Shown here: positions 49,378-61,600 of the stretch, in pieces
Layout: each line of letters begins with the position of its first letter
Numbering within the stretch: position 1 is the stretch's first letter
NCBI RefSeq assembly: GCF_037975245.1
Contig: NC_092561.1
Span: 18,357,001 to 18,421,000 of the forward strand
Direction of reading: 5' to 3'
DNA: 64,000 nt
DNA from: Apostichopus japonicus
Taxonomy: Eukaryota > Echinodermata > Holothuroidea > Aspidochirotida > Stichopodidae
Made by a program: the position numbers and the translations under genes
Notes under the pieces: model-generated
Told to the model about the DNA's origin: nothing
Database searches by the model: none
The model's input: the letters and a program-made list of their open reading frames with translations, nothing else

Positions 49378-52300
49378 ATGTACAGATTGGAGATGTGCAG
49401 CACTTTATTTACTGTTGTTTATCTGGCTCTATTGCAGCAAGGTTTGATTATTCTCTGGTTTTGCCCTATACATGCAGCTTTTTTCCTTTCTAATTTTCTT
49501 ATTCAGACGTTATAAATCTATATTTCATTTTATGTTGTACGGCAGGACAAAGCCATACCCATAGGCACGAAATGCCAAACACTTTTATCGCAACTCTAAC
49601 TGTGTGAAATATGAGGGTCCTACGTTATGACTCTGGCGTGATCTCTAGAGATATAACAAAAGGTAAAAGACCCTTCTAGGAAAGTCTCACCTAACTAATA
49701 ATATGAAACCTATATCATTTTCAATTCAATTCAATTCATTCAATTCATACGACTTTATTTCAATCTCTCGCATTAAAGTATGCAATTATGACAATAGACG
49801 TGGGTAAATGTACAAGAGAACAAGAGATTGAGGAGTGCCAACAAGATTTTTGACTGCATTACCTGTTGCTGCTGTTTCTTGTTTTCTTCATTTATTTTTA
49901 GGTATTTGTTCCATCACGAAATGGATTCCTCGAGGAGAATCGATCACAATAAATTGCACGATAGAAGTAAAAGTGAATATATTACCATGGTGGAAGTTCA
50001 ATGATGAAGTCATTTACGCAAATGGAATTCAACCAATAGGTCTAGGTTTTACAAACGTCCGTGGAGAAATCGTTGATAACATTATTTCCTACTTGTACAT
50101 CAACAATTTTACAAGTAAAAATGATGGAACGTATACTTGCCTTATAAACGATTCATTTAAACAATATTATCTATACACCTGCGGTGAGTCTTAAAGATTT
50201 TATTTATTATAATCAGCTATTTTGTCCTAGTGAGTTATACTTACTGCCAGGGTGATGACACATACATGTAAATTAATAAAAATCTAATTGAGGAAGGGTG
50301 TCAATGGCGTTTGTAGGCTGTGTATTTAGATCGAAGAGCCAAGTAAAACTCGATCATTATTGTTCAAAATGCTATTGATGTTTGGTAAGTTATGCTTAAA
50401 TTCAAGACCAAAACATATTTTTCTTACGTATGACAATATAACGTATTGAGCATCGCTTACATGAATATAATATTTTCATGGAATTTAACAGTTCAATTTT
50501 CTTCGACGTTATCTTTTAATATTTGGTTTAGATCTCTTCACTGAGATATTCTGAATAATAATATTAAAAAGAATAACATTATATTAAATTAATGAACCTT
50601 TTTACTGTTCGTTTTTTACAGAAATTCCAGCGTTGAGACTTACAGTTAACGGCAAACCTACGAATGCTGTATACTATATTCAAGAAGGAGACAACTTAAG
50701 TATCGTTTGCATGGCAGCAAATTCCACATGTGTGTCTTTGTATCTGACTTTTGAAAGTATCAGCAACTTATCCACAAATAATCAAAACCACAATCAGAAT
50801 GTTACAGATGATGATGTGCTACGAGTGAATTTTACAGCATGGAAAGACGTTATTGTAACATGCCACTTGAACTACGGTCAGACTTGGGACCTTCAAAAAG
50901 TATCATTCACTGCTTTAGTTTTACCGCAAAATGAGAATAATGGTAGTACTGAAACGGTGCCGGTTACAGTAGGTAATCTTGGTAGGTAATTCTTATATAA
51001 CGTCGGGTTGTTACTTACTTAATGGTGGAGATCAAGACAAAGAAACATTGTGGAACTGTTACCATTAACTGATTAATCATTAAAGAATATTAGTAACGCC
51101 AATTTAGAATAGCAAAGCATATTAATGATATGCGAAATCACATGTATTGAGTTCTGGTGAAAGAAATGGAGCAATAAGCGAGAGTTCAATGTGCGTCTAA
51201 ACTAATTACGGTACTGTCAGAAACAAACTTTCTCGTAACAGCATATAATATGTTATCAAGCAGAATGCCATTGTAGAAAATGCTTCTGCAATGATCAAAA
51301 TGTTCTCGTTATCAATGAAAATTAAAATAATAAGTTGCTGAACTTTGCTTCTACTCTTCAGTTGATTTCCCAGATCCAATATTTATAACCGTTGTGGGAG
51401 CAGTTGCAGTTACGGTTTTCATAACATTCTTACTCATAGTTATTTGTATCAGGAGGAGAAAGAAAGGTAAACAATGCCATGTTGTGTATAACAATGCGAA
51501 TTTTAATATACATACATACTTTTACTGAAAAAAAAAGGAATACAAAGAAGCCGTAGAAAATGTTTTCCGATACTTTCCTATAATATGTAGTTCAATTAAA
51601 GTTTCAATAAATTTCTTCAACAACATATATAAAATAGGTCTTGAGAAATGGTGTAAAAGATAACTTCCACAAAGTTATAGCATAGATCAGTTGAAATAAC
51701 ATTTTCACTGAGTAATTAATTCATTGTGTTTGGCAATAAACTAAGGAGTAGAGTCCAATTAACATCAGGTAAAATAGAAAATCGAAATGCAAAAAGTTTA
51801 TTGTCATCTGTTGTCAAGTTATTTCATGGAATAATTTCAATTATATATTGTCATGGCAAAGCAATCTCAGAGGCGGCTGGGAGGCGGAAGAGGACGTCTG
51901 GATATATAATTAAAGTCTCTTAGAAATATTAATAACCGAGTAAACAATTGTCAACTAGAATATATCATTCCTCATGTTTTTATCCATATTTTTCATAATC
52001 TACGCATTTTATATCACAGACAAACCACAGGAAATGACTTATATGAGGTAAGGAAATATAAGTTGATTTCTGATATCAACAGTAGTTAACTATTTATATC
52101 AACAATATTCTCACAATCTTGGCAGCACTAGTCATTTTTCTAAATGTAATGTTTGTCTGAGTTGCCTTTTATGCAAAGATTTCCATCAGAGAATGTTGCA
52201 TTCGTCTAAATACTTAAATTCGAACGGTCTTATACGAAAACAAAATTTGTTGATTTGAACTTCAACCAGTTATTAAAACTACATTTTTATGTTGAATTGC

Positions 52301-55300
52301 CTAGCCATAGTTGTCATACAATCTTAATTGATCAGTAAAGATGCAAAAGTTACCTGGAAGCATCATCTGTGTCCAGTGGAAGACTGGCTCATCGCCTTAT
52401 CTGCTCGGATCCGGCGCTCCACTAGATCCTTAGAGCCATGTCACTCATTCAAGGATGAGAAGCAAAAGGTGCCGATTTCATATCGGACTTGAAAGTCGCT
52501 TGTTTTAAAACACCAGCACTGTCGGTTAGATCACTGAGATGTTAGCAATTTATACCTAAGTTTTCCCCCGTATGTTTCTTCAAACCACCATAATTACTAA
52601 AGGCATGATGAGGTTAAGCAACATTTTGTCATTGGAAAATAGGACTCATGTATTATATTTTCTTTTCTTTTCTTTGTTTGTTTTCTTCATAACTTGATTT
52701 ATGGGAAGATCAAAATAGTTTCAATTTTTGTCAAAAAATAGATTGGTATTTATTTAAAGTGATTACTGATTGGCCTTTTCGAAAAAGAGGCAAAGTTAAA
52801 AATTTGTTATAACTTGAAGAAATATATATAGTTGTATATGTATTAATACTGGTGATATACTGACATGAAGTTATCTTAACCTAATTTATTTTCAGTGAAA
52901 ACGAGAATACAAGTGGAGATCAGAACATGGATATTGACCTTGCAGATCCAGGTTTGTATTAAGCTGCCTTTTAAAGGACAATACACGATATATATCGCGT
53001 CCCACAAGATACTTCCACTGTATGAATGTGTGTATGTTTCTAGTTTCAAACTATTATTTAACTGTTTTTAATTATCACCACAGATGTCGACAATTATTAT
53101 CTTATTTATCTGTAATAAAATAAACTGTTCATATGTCTGGAAGTTGGTGTAAATTTAGAACTGGTATTTTGTCATTGGACGGGTGAGGCGATATTGACAC
53201 TATTTGTCCCACATTACAGGCTTGTATTAATGAAAAAGAAGAAGGAATATAGTTCTTAGTTTGTATCGCACAAATGCTGATCGAGAAATTAAAGTAAAAG
53301 TTACAGGGCTGTTTTTTTTATTTTATTTGTGTCCTTTGTATACAATTTTACAGAGCTGGTCAACGGAGTGTCAAAAATTCGAAAGAGGTCCAAACAACTT
53401 TCAATCAGTGAGGGTTTAAGTGGTAAAAACAGATTTGCTACATTTTACAAAAATCAATTTCAAGCAGTATTTTCAATTTCAAACAAATGTATTTTTATAT
53501 GTCTAAAACACTCTTTAACAATCCAAAGATTACATTACCATGGTAAGAAAAGGGTTAGGCATATTCGTTGCATTATACTGTTAACATTGTAACGTCGCTT
53601 TTTTAAGTATTATTTTAGAGATTTTGTAAACTGTACGTCGCTAAGTGGTATTATGAAACAAAGTGTGTTGATATTCGCAACTGGTAATTTGTCACTGATA
53701 TCGACGATACTTGTTCCAAACTAGAGGCATGTATAACTGATAAAAGGGGAAATAGTTACCAGAAATTATCGCTTAAAACCTGACAGAGAAAGTAAAATGT
53801 TTGCTTGTGATATTGAGAACGCTATTTCTTAATTTACTTGTGTGTGTTCTACCATTTTCTACAGAGCTGGTCTCTGAAGTGCCAGGTAATCGAAAGAAGT
53901 CCAAGCAACTTTCAATCAGTGAGTGTTTAATTGGTTAAGACAGATTGATACATTTTATAACCAATCACTTCAATCAGTATTTTAAATTCCAAGAAAAAAA
54001 AAGACTTTAGTGAACCACATAAACGTTACCTTAAAATTCTTTCAACTGGTCATGCCAGATACAAACGCTATAATTATAACAGATAACTTTGTTCTTACAT
54101 AGCGTAACGTCAAATTAGATATGCATCACTGACTGGATGCAGAAGAATATAAACCATGTTTTCAACATATTTGTTTCTATGGCTCTACAAGTGACAATTG
54201 TCGGAGGTAAATGTCATCGTAGATGTAAAGACAATAAATATGAGTGCTGTAAGCATTACGTCGTATTTGTTTGTAGCAGTAATTAATCTAATTTGATTAA
54301 ATGAATGATCAATCTCTATCATATCATCGATATCATTGTAAAATAAGGTACAAATATGTTCGTTCTATTGTCCATGGTTATGATCTCCATGTCTGCGTAG
54401 TTTGCTGAAAGTAAGCTTAGTTTGAATGTAATGTTGGTCGAATGAGTCATAGATAAGACATTTTATGAAGGTGCAAATATATTCTTATCATTCTCATTCA
54501 ATATTAATCTATACCAGTAGCTAACATTAGCAAACATTTCTTCGTCTAGAAATGGGTTTTAGCAATTCCAACCGGAAAGCAGGAAACGTTGAATTATCGA
54601 CCGACAATGTACAGTTAGTTTCGCTTCTGTCGACTGGAACCATCTTTGATTACTGGATAGCCTCGAGTAAAACTTCGACTGCACACGAGTACTTTATTGC
54701 TAAAACCGTCTCAGGTGATATAAATAGCACTGCTCATTTATTATTATCTGCCGTACACTTCACCCTAAAACAACATTTGTCTTATATGGAATCACTGACA
54801 ATCAATAAATAGACAGCTGAAGGTCGGATGGGAAATGAATAGCACTGTTTCGTTATTTCCATCTACAGTAACTTAAAGGTTATTTTAGCCCAATCAATAC
54901 ACTTCATGTAACAATAATTTTCAATGGAGAAATAGACAATACAACAACAATACAACGACAATACAACAACAGTTATGCTAAAATTGTGATATTTTACTCT
55001 CCGAAAACTAATATAATTTCCTATTAAAAGACAAAGGCATATAAAAGTCGCTATTAAATAACAGCAGGTTGCTCCATGGTGCACTTTTCTATTCTTTTCA
55101 GATAAAGCTCAGGTAAAAGACGGATACAACTTCATTTTGATGGCATCCAAGATACGCCAACTTAATGATCATCCTAACATTGTGACATTTTTGGGATGCG
55201 CAATTGACAAAGGTACATTTTCTGATCACAATTTTGCAAGGGAACACGGATAGTCGTTCACCCTTTTATATCACGACCAACTACTAATGACCCAATGATT

Positions 55301-58300
55301 AGAAATCAGCTTTCTTACCTTTAAAATCAGTGGTTTAATTTGTTGTATATAAGTTTTGTTTTGTTCTTTTCTTATTTATACCTAAAATATAATTTTCATC
55401 GTCATCTTATTAAAAACAGAGGGTGAAAAGGTTGCAAACATAGACGGACGAAGTATGAAGATAATTCCTACAGCCATTACAAAGTTAGGAGGCACAAAGA
55501 TACCCAAATGATTTTGATCTTACTAAGAAAATACAGCCATTAATGAGGGATATTAAGAGTGCCGCTAAAAATTTCCTTTATTTATATCTAATCTTTTAAA
55601 TGATATTCAACTTCTCTCTTCAGAACCGTATTATATTTACCAAGAACTTTTAGAATATGGAACCCTTCGAGAAATTCTGATGAGAATCGGTAATTCACAA
55701 CATCACCTCCAAAATCCTAGCAACGGAAAAGAAGAATTGACCAATGCTGCTTGTTTAGTTGGTTTTGCAAGAGATGTAGCAAGTGGCTTAGAATTTCTTC
55801 ACATAAATAAGGTAGGAATAAAGTCATCCAGGTCAGCATCATGGATTATTTAACCTTTTTAAAAGTAATAATAATAATGAGGATTTATAAATCGCAGACT
55901 GCTTTACCGATAAAGGTGCCCAAGGCGCGTCACAATATGACCTCGGTCTACAATAACCTATCAAACTTACAGACAATCCTGCCACATGACAGCAGCTAAA
56001 CAAATCCCAACTGACGGATTATCTAAAAGGTCCCCATTTATAGACGTGGGTGAAACGAAGCTATATTGATAAAGCCCCTTGCCAAGGACACAACGTAGTG
56101 ATCTGCCCAGGACTCGAACATTAAGGCCATAGATCACACGTCCCTTGCCTTAACCAATTAACAACAAGTCTCTTACCTTGCACGCTAATTCCTTGGAACA
56201 GTGCGTCATTCGACATGATTTGAATACTTTAGCGTTTATGCTGGTAACCGAACCCTAAACGTTTTTTTCAATCTATGCAAAATACTTTGCTGGTTTTGAA
56301 ATAACACCAAATGGATTTTAAAGTGCTAGTTATTATTGTTGAAAAGGTATACATCATATTCTATTGATGTTTCTGATGTTGGCATTGACGGTGGCATTGA
56401 TTTTCTGAAACTATATCAAATAATTCTGTGGACGGATTTGAGATGCAAAATATTACTGTATAATTAACATCATAGAAACAAGCCCAAGCTCTGATAAGGG
56501 TGCATATGAATTGATACAATTTTGAAAATGGTTTAAGTTGCGGTATTACAAATTGGTGGCAAGATTAAGTAAAGTTTATATATCAATACATAAACACATA
56601 TATAACCCAGCTCACATCTATTAATTCTTTAACAACTTTCTATTTTCTAAAGTTCATCATTCATGAAAGATAGTTGCCTTTGTATAATAATATTACAGCT
56701 ATGTCATCCTGGCTTAATGACGAGGAAGATCCTTTATGATTCAAACAACAAATGCAAACTTTTTGACTTTTGGCCGAATGAGATTTCATCTGGTAGACTG
56801 AAGAAAATACTCTCTCGGGTAAGTACTCAATGAGTATTACAATATGTTAACTTGATATGAAATAATTGGGGGGTGGAATGTTTTCGTAAAATCTTCTATC
56901 ATTATGGTTATAAGATTTTGTATGTTTCATATTACAATGCCAAAACTATGTATTGGATACCAATGTTACGGGAATTCAATCTCCATGAGCATAACACATC
57001 TTTAAATCCTTTATAACAACTAAATTATCAAATTAATATAGAAGGATCCACCAATTGGCTGGTTTCCACCGGAGACAATCTTCATGAATCAGTACGACGA
57101 AGTTTCTGATATATGGTCGTACGGAGTTATTTTATGGGAAATATTCTCTTTTGGTAAGTTTAACTCTACATCAAAACATGCTGTTCAGGTTGCAAACTAC
57201 TTTAACTTAAGGTCAGAATATGTTTCTCGCCATACAAAGATACAACCACTACAATACTTTAAATATGATGACAAACCTAATGATCGTGAAATCACTGATA
57301 TCTAAACTAATGATCATTTAGATTTGTCAGCAAACGAAAGGGACAATTTTCAAGTAATTTAAAACGTCATATTTGGTATTTTGGGCTCGATTGGTTCATA
57401 ATATATAAACAAGTCTCTTACGTTTTATTCAATGTAGCATTTCTCTGTAGAGTTTTTGTTTTGTTTGCTCTACGTCCACGACAAACCATGAACATTTAGA
57501 ACTAATTTTAATGTTTGATAATGACTCTTAACATATTAATCTTTAACAATGTCATATAGTATGACATTAAAGACGTGATTGCTCGGATAAGTTAGCTATT
57601 TTATATTTTAGGAGAAGAACCGTATCAACATGAGAGTGTCAAAGACGTAGAAGGAAATATCAGACAGTTAAAGTTATTACCGCGACCGATGTCCTGTCCC
57701 GGTTCGATGTAAGTATTCTGCCGGCATGTAAACATCTCGTGTGAAATATATTCAACACTATAACAACATTACAATATTTGTTATTAAAACAGTTAAGTTT
57801 AAGCTACTATTGTAAATTTAACGCTTCTCTACAAGAATTGTAAAATGCTCTCTTTCTTTTCGTGTATTTCATAAAGGTTGTATTTATTTTCAACTTTGAG
57901 GTTAAATCATTTACAAGTTAACTTTCTGTCTATACTGTTCTAGCTTTAGCATAATGCTTTCAGCCTGGACACAAACACGTGAGACGAGACCATCTATATC
58001 TGAATTGAAAACCAAACTGGATGACATTTCAGCGGAATATCTACCGGTAATAGGACTGTATTTGTATTATGTCAATTTTGTAGTCAATTTTATAGTTTCT
58101 TGAACCAATCCTAGTGATAAACTGATGAGCTAAAAGTCTCGGAAGTTTCCTTTCATATAAGTACGGCGATATAGGTTTAAACAATACAGGAGGGTTCAAA
58201 ATGATGTATAGTCTTTCCGAAAGTATTCGTTTTTCTATTTAATGCATCTTCGTAAGAAAACATACTAAACTCATGATAAATAGCCTATAGTATGTTATGG

Positions 58301-58620
58301 TAGTCATGTGTTGCTTAAACTAACGTTTTGTTGAATCAAGTTCTTACATACCAATCACTTATTTTCATTAATATAGTCTTTATTGATCCTTATATAAACT
58401 TAACTATTATTGTTTGTCCAGCTGTTTTATTTCCTGGCATATTTCTATGCTACAAGTTTCAAATATTTGTCAATAAAGTGACGGATAATGATAATTGAAA
58501 CAATTGAAAAGATTTTCTTTTTGTTGGTGTTTACAGTCAGACATGGCCCCACCATCCACTGATTACTTCAGTATCTCAGAACCTAACACGGATTATGCTG
58601 TACCCTGGGCTAATATTTGA
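49378..58620 (+). CDS. Gene E: two-Ig receptor pseudokinase
   Basis: Sixteen inferred exons: 49378-49441, 49902-50183, 50622-50981, 51362-51466, 52020-52047, 52896-52951, 53354-53407, 53865-53918, 54550-54714, 55102-55212, 55624-55811, 56699-56818, 57042-57153, 57612-57708, 57944-58046 and 58537-58620. They sum to 1983 nt (660 residues) if both 54-bp cassettes are used. Leader [20 protein letters not shown], Ig1 22-116, Ig2 116-236 (C-strand Trp replaced, LYLTF), helix 240-262 then RRRKK, juxtamembrane 271-335, kinase-like 335-633, tail 634-660. HRD is HPG 492-494, Asn is K499, DFG is DFW 512-514, and the beta-3 Lys is kept (FIAKT). The Ig2 donor could be 50973 or 50982, both phase 1. AATAAA at 58879. 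An in-frame upstream ATG at 49333 is probably intronic. Confidence 0.85.
49712..49800 (-). repeat. Short LINE-like 3' tail in gene E intron 1
   Basis: (AATTC)n-type microsatellite followed by catacgactttatttcaatc. Read on the minus strand this is a GAAATAAAGTCGTATG end with an AATTG-repeat tail, typical of a non-LTR element 3' terminus. Confidence 0.45.
53354..53918 (+). CDS. Gene E duplicated 54-bp juxtamembrane cassette exons
   Basis: Exons 53354-53407 and 53865-53918, both exactly 54 bp, phase 1-1, with acceptor ctacag/tttacag and donors gtgagg/gtgagt. They read [18 protein letters not shown] and [18 protein letters not shown]. Flanking intron sequence is also similar (gatattgacactatttgtcc against gatatcgacgatacttgttc), so a block of about 500 bp was duplicated. 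Either or both can be included without a frame change. Genes C and D have no counterpart. Confidence 0.75.
54550..58046 (+). CDS. Gene E pseudokinase domain exons
   Basis: Seven exons with [11 protein letters not shown] in place of the glycine loop, [99 protein letters not shown] and ETRPSISEL. Exon lengths equal those of gene D throughout. The helix-C Glu, catalytic Asp, loop Asn and DFG Gly are all absent. Confidence 0.88.
55857..56165 (+). repeat. SINE-like interspersed repeat in gene E intron
   Basis: Text such as ggatttataaatcgcagact, ataaaggtgcccaaggcgcg and ccttgccaaggacacaacg, then cccaggactcgaacattaagg, which resembles a tRNA-type B box. It lies between the third and fourth kinase-like exons and has no coding capacity. 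Confidence 0.55.
58537..58620 (+). CDS. Gene E last exon: two-tyrosine tail
   Basis: Acceptor tttacag. The exon reads [18 protein letters not shown] then DYAVPWANI and TGA. YFSI fits YxxI and YAVP fits YxxP, six residues apart. The WANI end parallels the YGNI end of gene D. Confidence 0.85.
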   Translation, partial: SDMAPPSTDYFSISEPNTDYAVPWANI

Positions 58621-61600
58621 TGTCATGTTTCATCTATATACTGAAACTATTTGACGCAAATCTACAACGGAAACCAACGGATGAAACGGTTCAAGTTCCA
58701 ATATACAATATAAAGAAGACATTTTTTGCAAACCAATGGGAAAATTATTATTAAAAAAATAAAAATAATCAAGCTGTGGATTTTCAAACTAAAGTGACTG
58801 AATGAATGCAAATAATTACAGTGATGTTTTATTTTTGTGTATTAGAAGTTAGTTTTAAAAGCTCAAATGCTGGGTATCAATAAATTGGAATATTTTACAT
58901 CCGAGTAAAAAGTTATCATCCCATATTAAACAACTAAAAAAGCAATAAATACGTTATGGGGGAACACAAACATATTACCACCACTTGACCACAACCTCGA
59001 TAAAGACTGTTTTTAAAGATGATTTTATAACCATTATGTGTGCAATCCATGTCGATTTAATTAAGAACGTTAAAGCAATTGATTCTAAAACATTTTCCGT
59101 AGACGATAATTCCGATACATTTATCACGGATAATAAGCAAATCATGTTTATTATGGTTATCTTCTGAAATATTGTAGTTTAGTAGACACAGTCCGAACTA
59201 GTCGACAATTAATGAAACAAACCATTTTAGAAAATATTGACCCTGTATTTCGACATATGTAAAAGTTGACAAACAATGTGTAAGAGATACAAAAGAAGAA
59301 ATATAATTAACTTTATGAACTGTGCGTGTCCTAAAGATATTCAAATAGTGTGAAAATTTAATATGAGCAGAACTATTCCACTACTTCTTTTCAATTTCTA
59401 TAACATATCAGTAAGTTAGCAACGATAGCCTGTCTAGAATGTTTTATCCAAATTGAAAGAGTGAAAGCATTTTGTTTTTAAAGAGAGAAAAGAAATGCTT
59501 GAAATATATTTCGGTCTCATTTATTCAATTGTTAATGTACTACTAATGCAAGTCTCCTAATATGTACAGTTTGCAAGTATCCAAGTTATATGATCTAATG
59601 GCATAGATATTCTACTTTGCATGTATTTTTAAGGCGAGCAAAAATAATTGCTAAAAATATGATATTAAAAGACGTTTACATTTAAATTTTAAGCATGGTA
59701 CCTTCGAAGTGGTGAAAAGAAAATACGTTTTGATGGTACTTAATGTATCGAATATAAATATGAAAAGATAAACAATGAACAGACAAAGAGTGAGTCTATT
59801 TATTTGTAATGAGTTTCATTTGGAGAAAAGGCTTCTTTGAAAGTCAAACGTAAAAACAGAGGTTAGTGCTTCCTTTGTAACATGTGTTTTTGCTCCTTCT
59901 TCATGAGAAAAGCAAAGATATTTTCAACTCTTCTTGAGTGTATTTAAGCAATAATGAAAAGGGAAAGTAAGATTATACTTGAAACAATAACGAAGATAGA
60001 TAACTTATTAATTTCTTTAAACTTAACAAAATGAAGTTCTGAAATTTATTACCTTTTTATGAATAGTTGAAGAAAGATTTATATAGAGTTAAATGTGTTA
60101 ATATATTATGTCGCTAACTCATTAACAATATAAATTAATGAATCTCGATAGATTTCTTAGGGTTATACAGTAAAGATTTCAATCTCAAATCATACAGCTT
60201 GAAAGATATCCATAATCGTTTTGGTACAAAGTGAGTACATATCTCGTTCAACATGAATTTCGCTATGTACTATTGCAAACTGTTATCTTCTATGAACGCT
60301 CTAAACAAAGCGATGTCCAGGAATAGAGGAATAGCATAAGAAGTACTAGGAGGAGGAAAATGAAGCATCTGCAACCAATCAAATAAACTGTTGAAACCGT
60401 TCCCGTTGTTCATTTGTTTAATTTGAGCTATGTGAAGTTCCTGATATTTTGTATACAATTGCAGTTTTAGGAGAAGAAAGATAGAATATGCAAATGTAAG
60501 GAGACTATATATACAGATTATTATGTCTTGAAATCCATTAAAAATGCTAAATTTAATAGATATACGCATATCTAGAGTAGTCTTTGCATCAGTTTTACAA
60601 TCCTTCAGAAAAAAGTTTGACAACCGATGATAATTGTATGTCCTCATAAACATGATCCATCGACGTTATACATGACCGGATTAAGTTGCTAATTTATGTA
60701 CGAATCTAAAATATGGTAACATTTTGTATCTTAAAATACCACCAGCTAAAATTATTGAAGAGATGATTGCAATATTTGATATTGGAACTAAATTAATTTT
60801 TAAGTGAATTGTGATTCAATCTGGATTGTGACTAAACTTTTCTGCTAACTGCTGGAGAGCATAACGGTTTTATTACATACATTCCCAGTGTGTTTTGTTT
60901 TTAATTTCTTTTAAAATCCAGATTAGATACTCTCAATTACTGAACGCTTCTAGAAAGAAAGCAATTTACGTTAAGTTAAGTTTCTTTCTCAATGTAGAAT
61001 CAGCTAAAGTGCAGTCTTGCAAAGCATTGGTTACCCTCCTTTATGCCGTTATTCTTCAACAAGATTGGACAATCAATTCTCTTGTAACTTGAATATTATA
61101 ATTTTTGTCTCTATCTTCACAGAAGGTAAGACTAACCAGAATAAAGGATTTCCATTTTTCATCTCAGCAATAATGAAATCACAAAAACAGCGTTATGACG
61201 TTATTAACAGAACAGTACTTGAGAAAGTTGACCGTTTTCACTTTTGAGGAACAAGAGGTCTTCATTTCTCACGTGAAAAGTTTGGACCAAATTCTTTATA
61301 GTTAAGATAAGGCTATGTAAAAACATCATTTTATCGGACGGGTGTACAATAATTGATATATGAATGTTCTTTGGTAAAAGACGTCCAAATTTTACCACTG
61401 TGACATTTAATTGATTTTAACGCTGATCAATAGAGATTCAGCTTTGTTTCACAATACACTTATAAAATTAAATCCATTAACTCTAAGAATCAATTCTTAC
61501 AGTTTGATGAGCTGCTATTGTGCCTTGACTCTATCACCGGTCAGTAAGATATGATGTATGTACAACGCGCTTAAACTAAACATGAAATAACTATTATCTT

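Noticed and set aside
60270-60653. 127-codon minus-strand frame with a hydrophobic segment
   Set aside because: No recognised motif, isolated in AT-rich intergenic DNA; cannot be told from chance.
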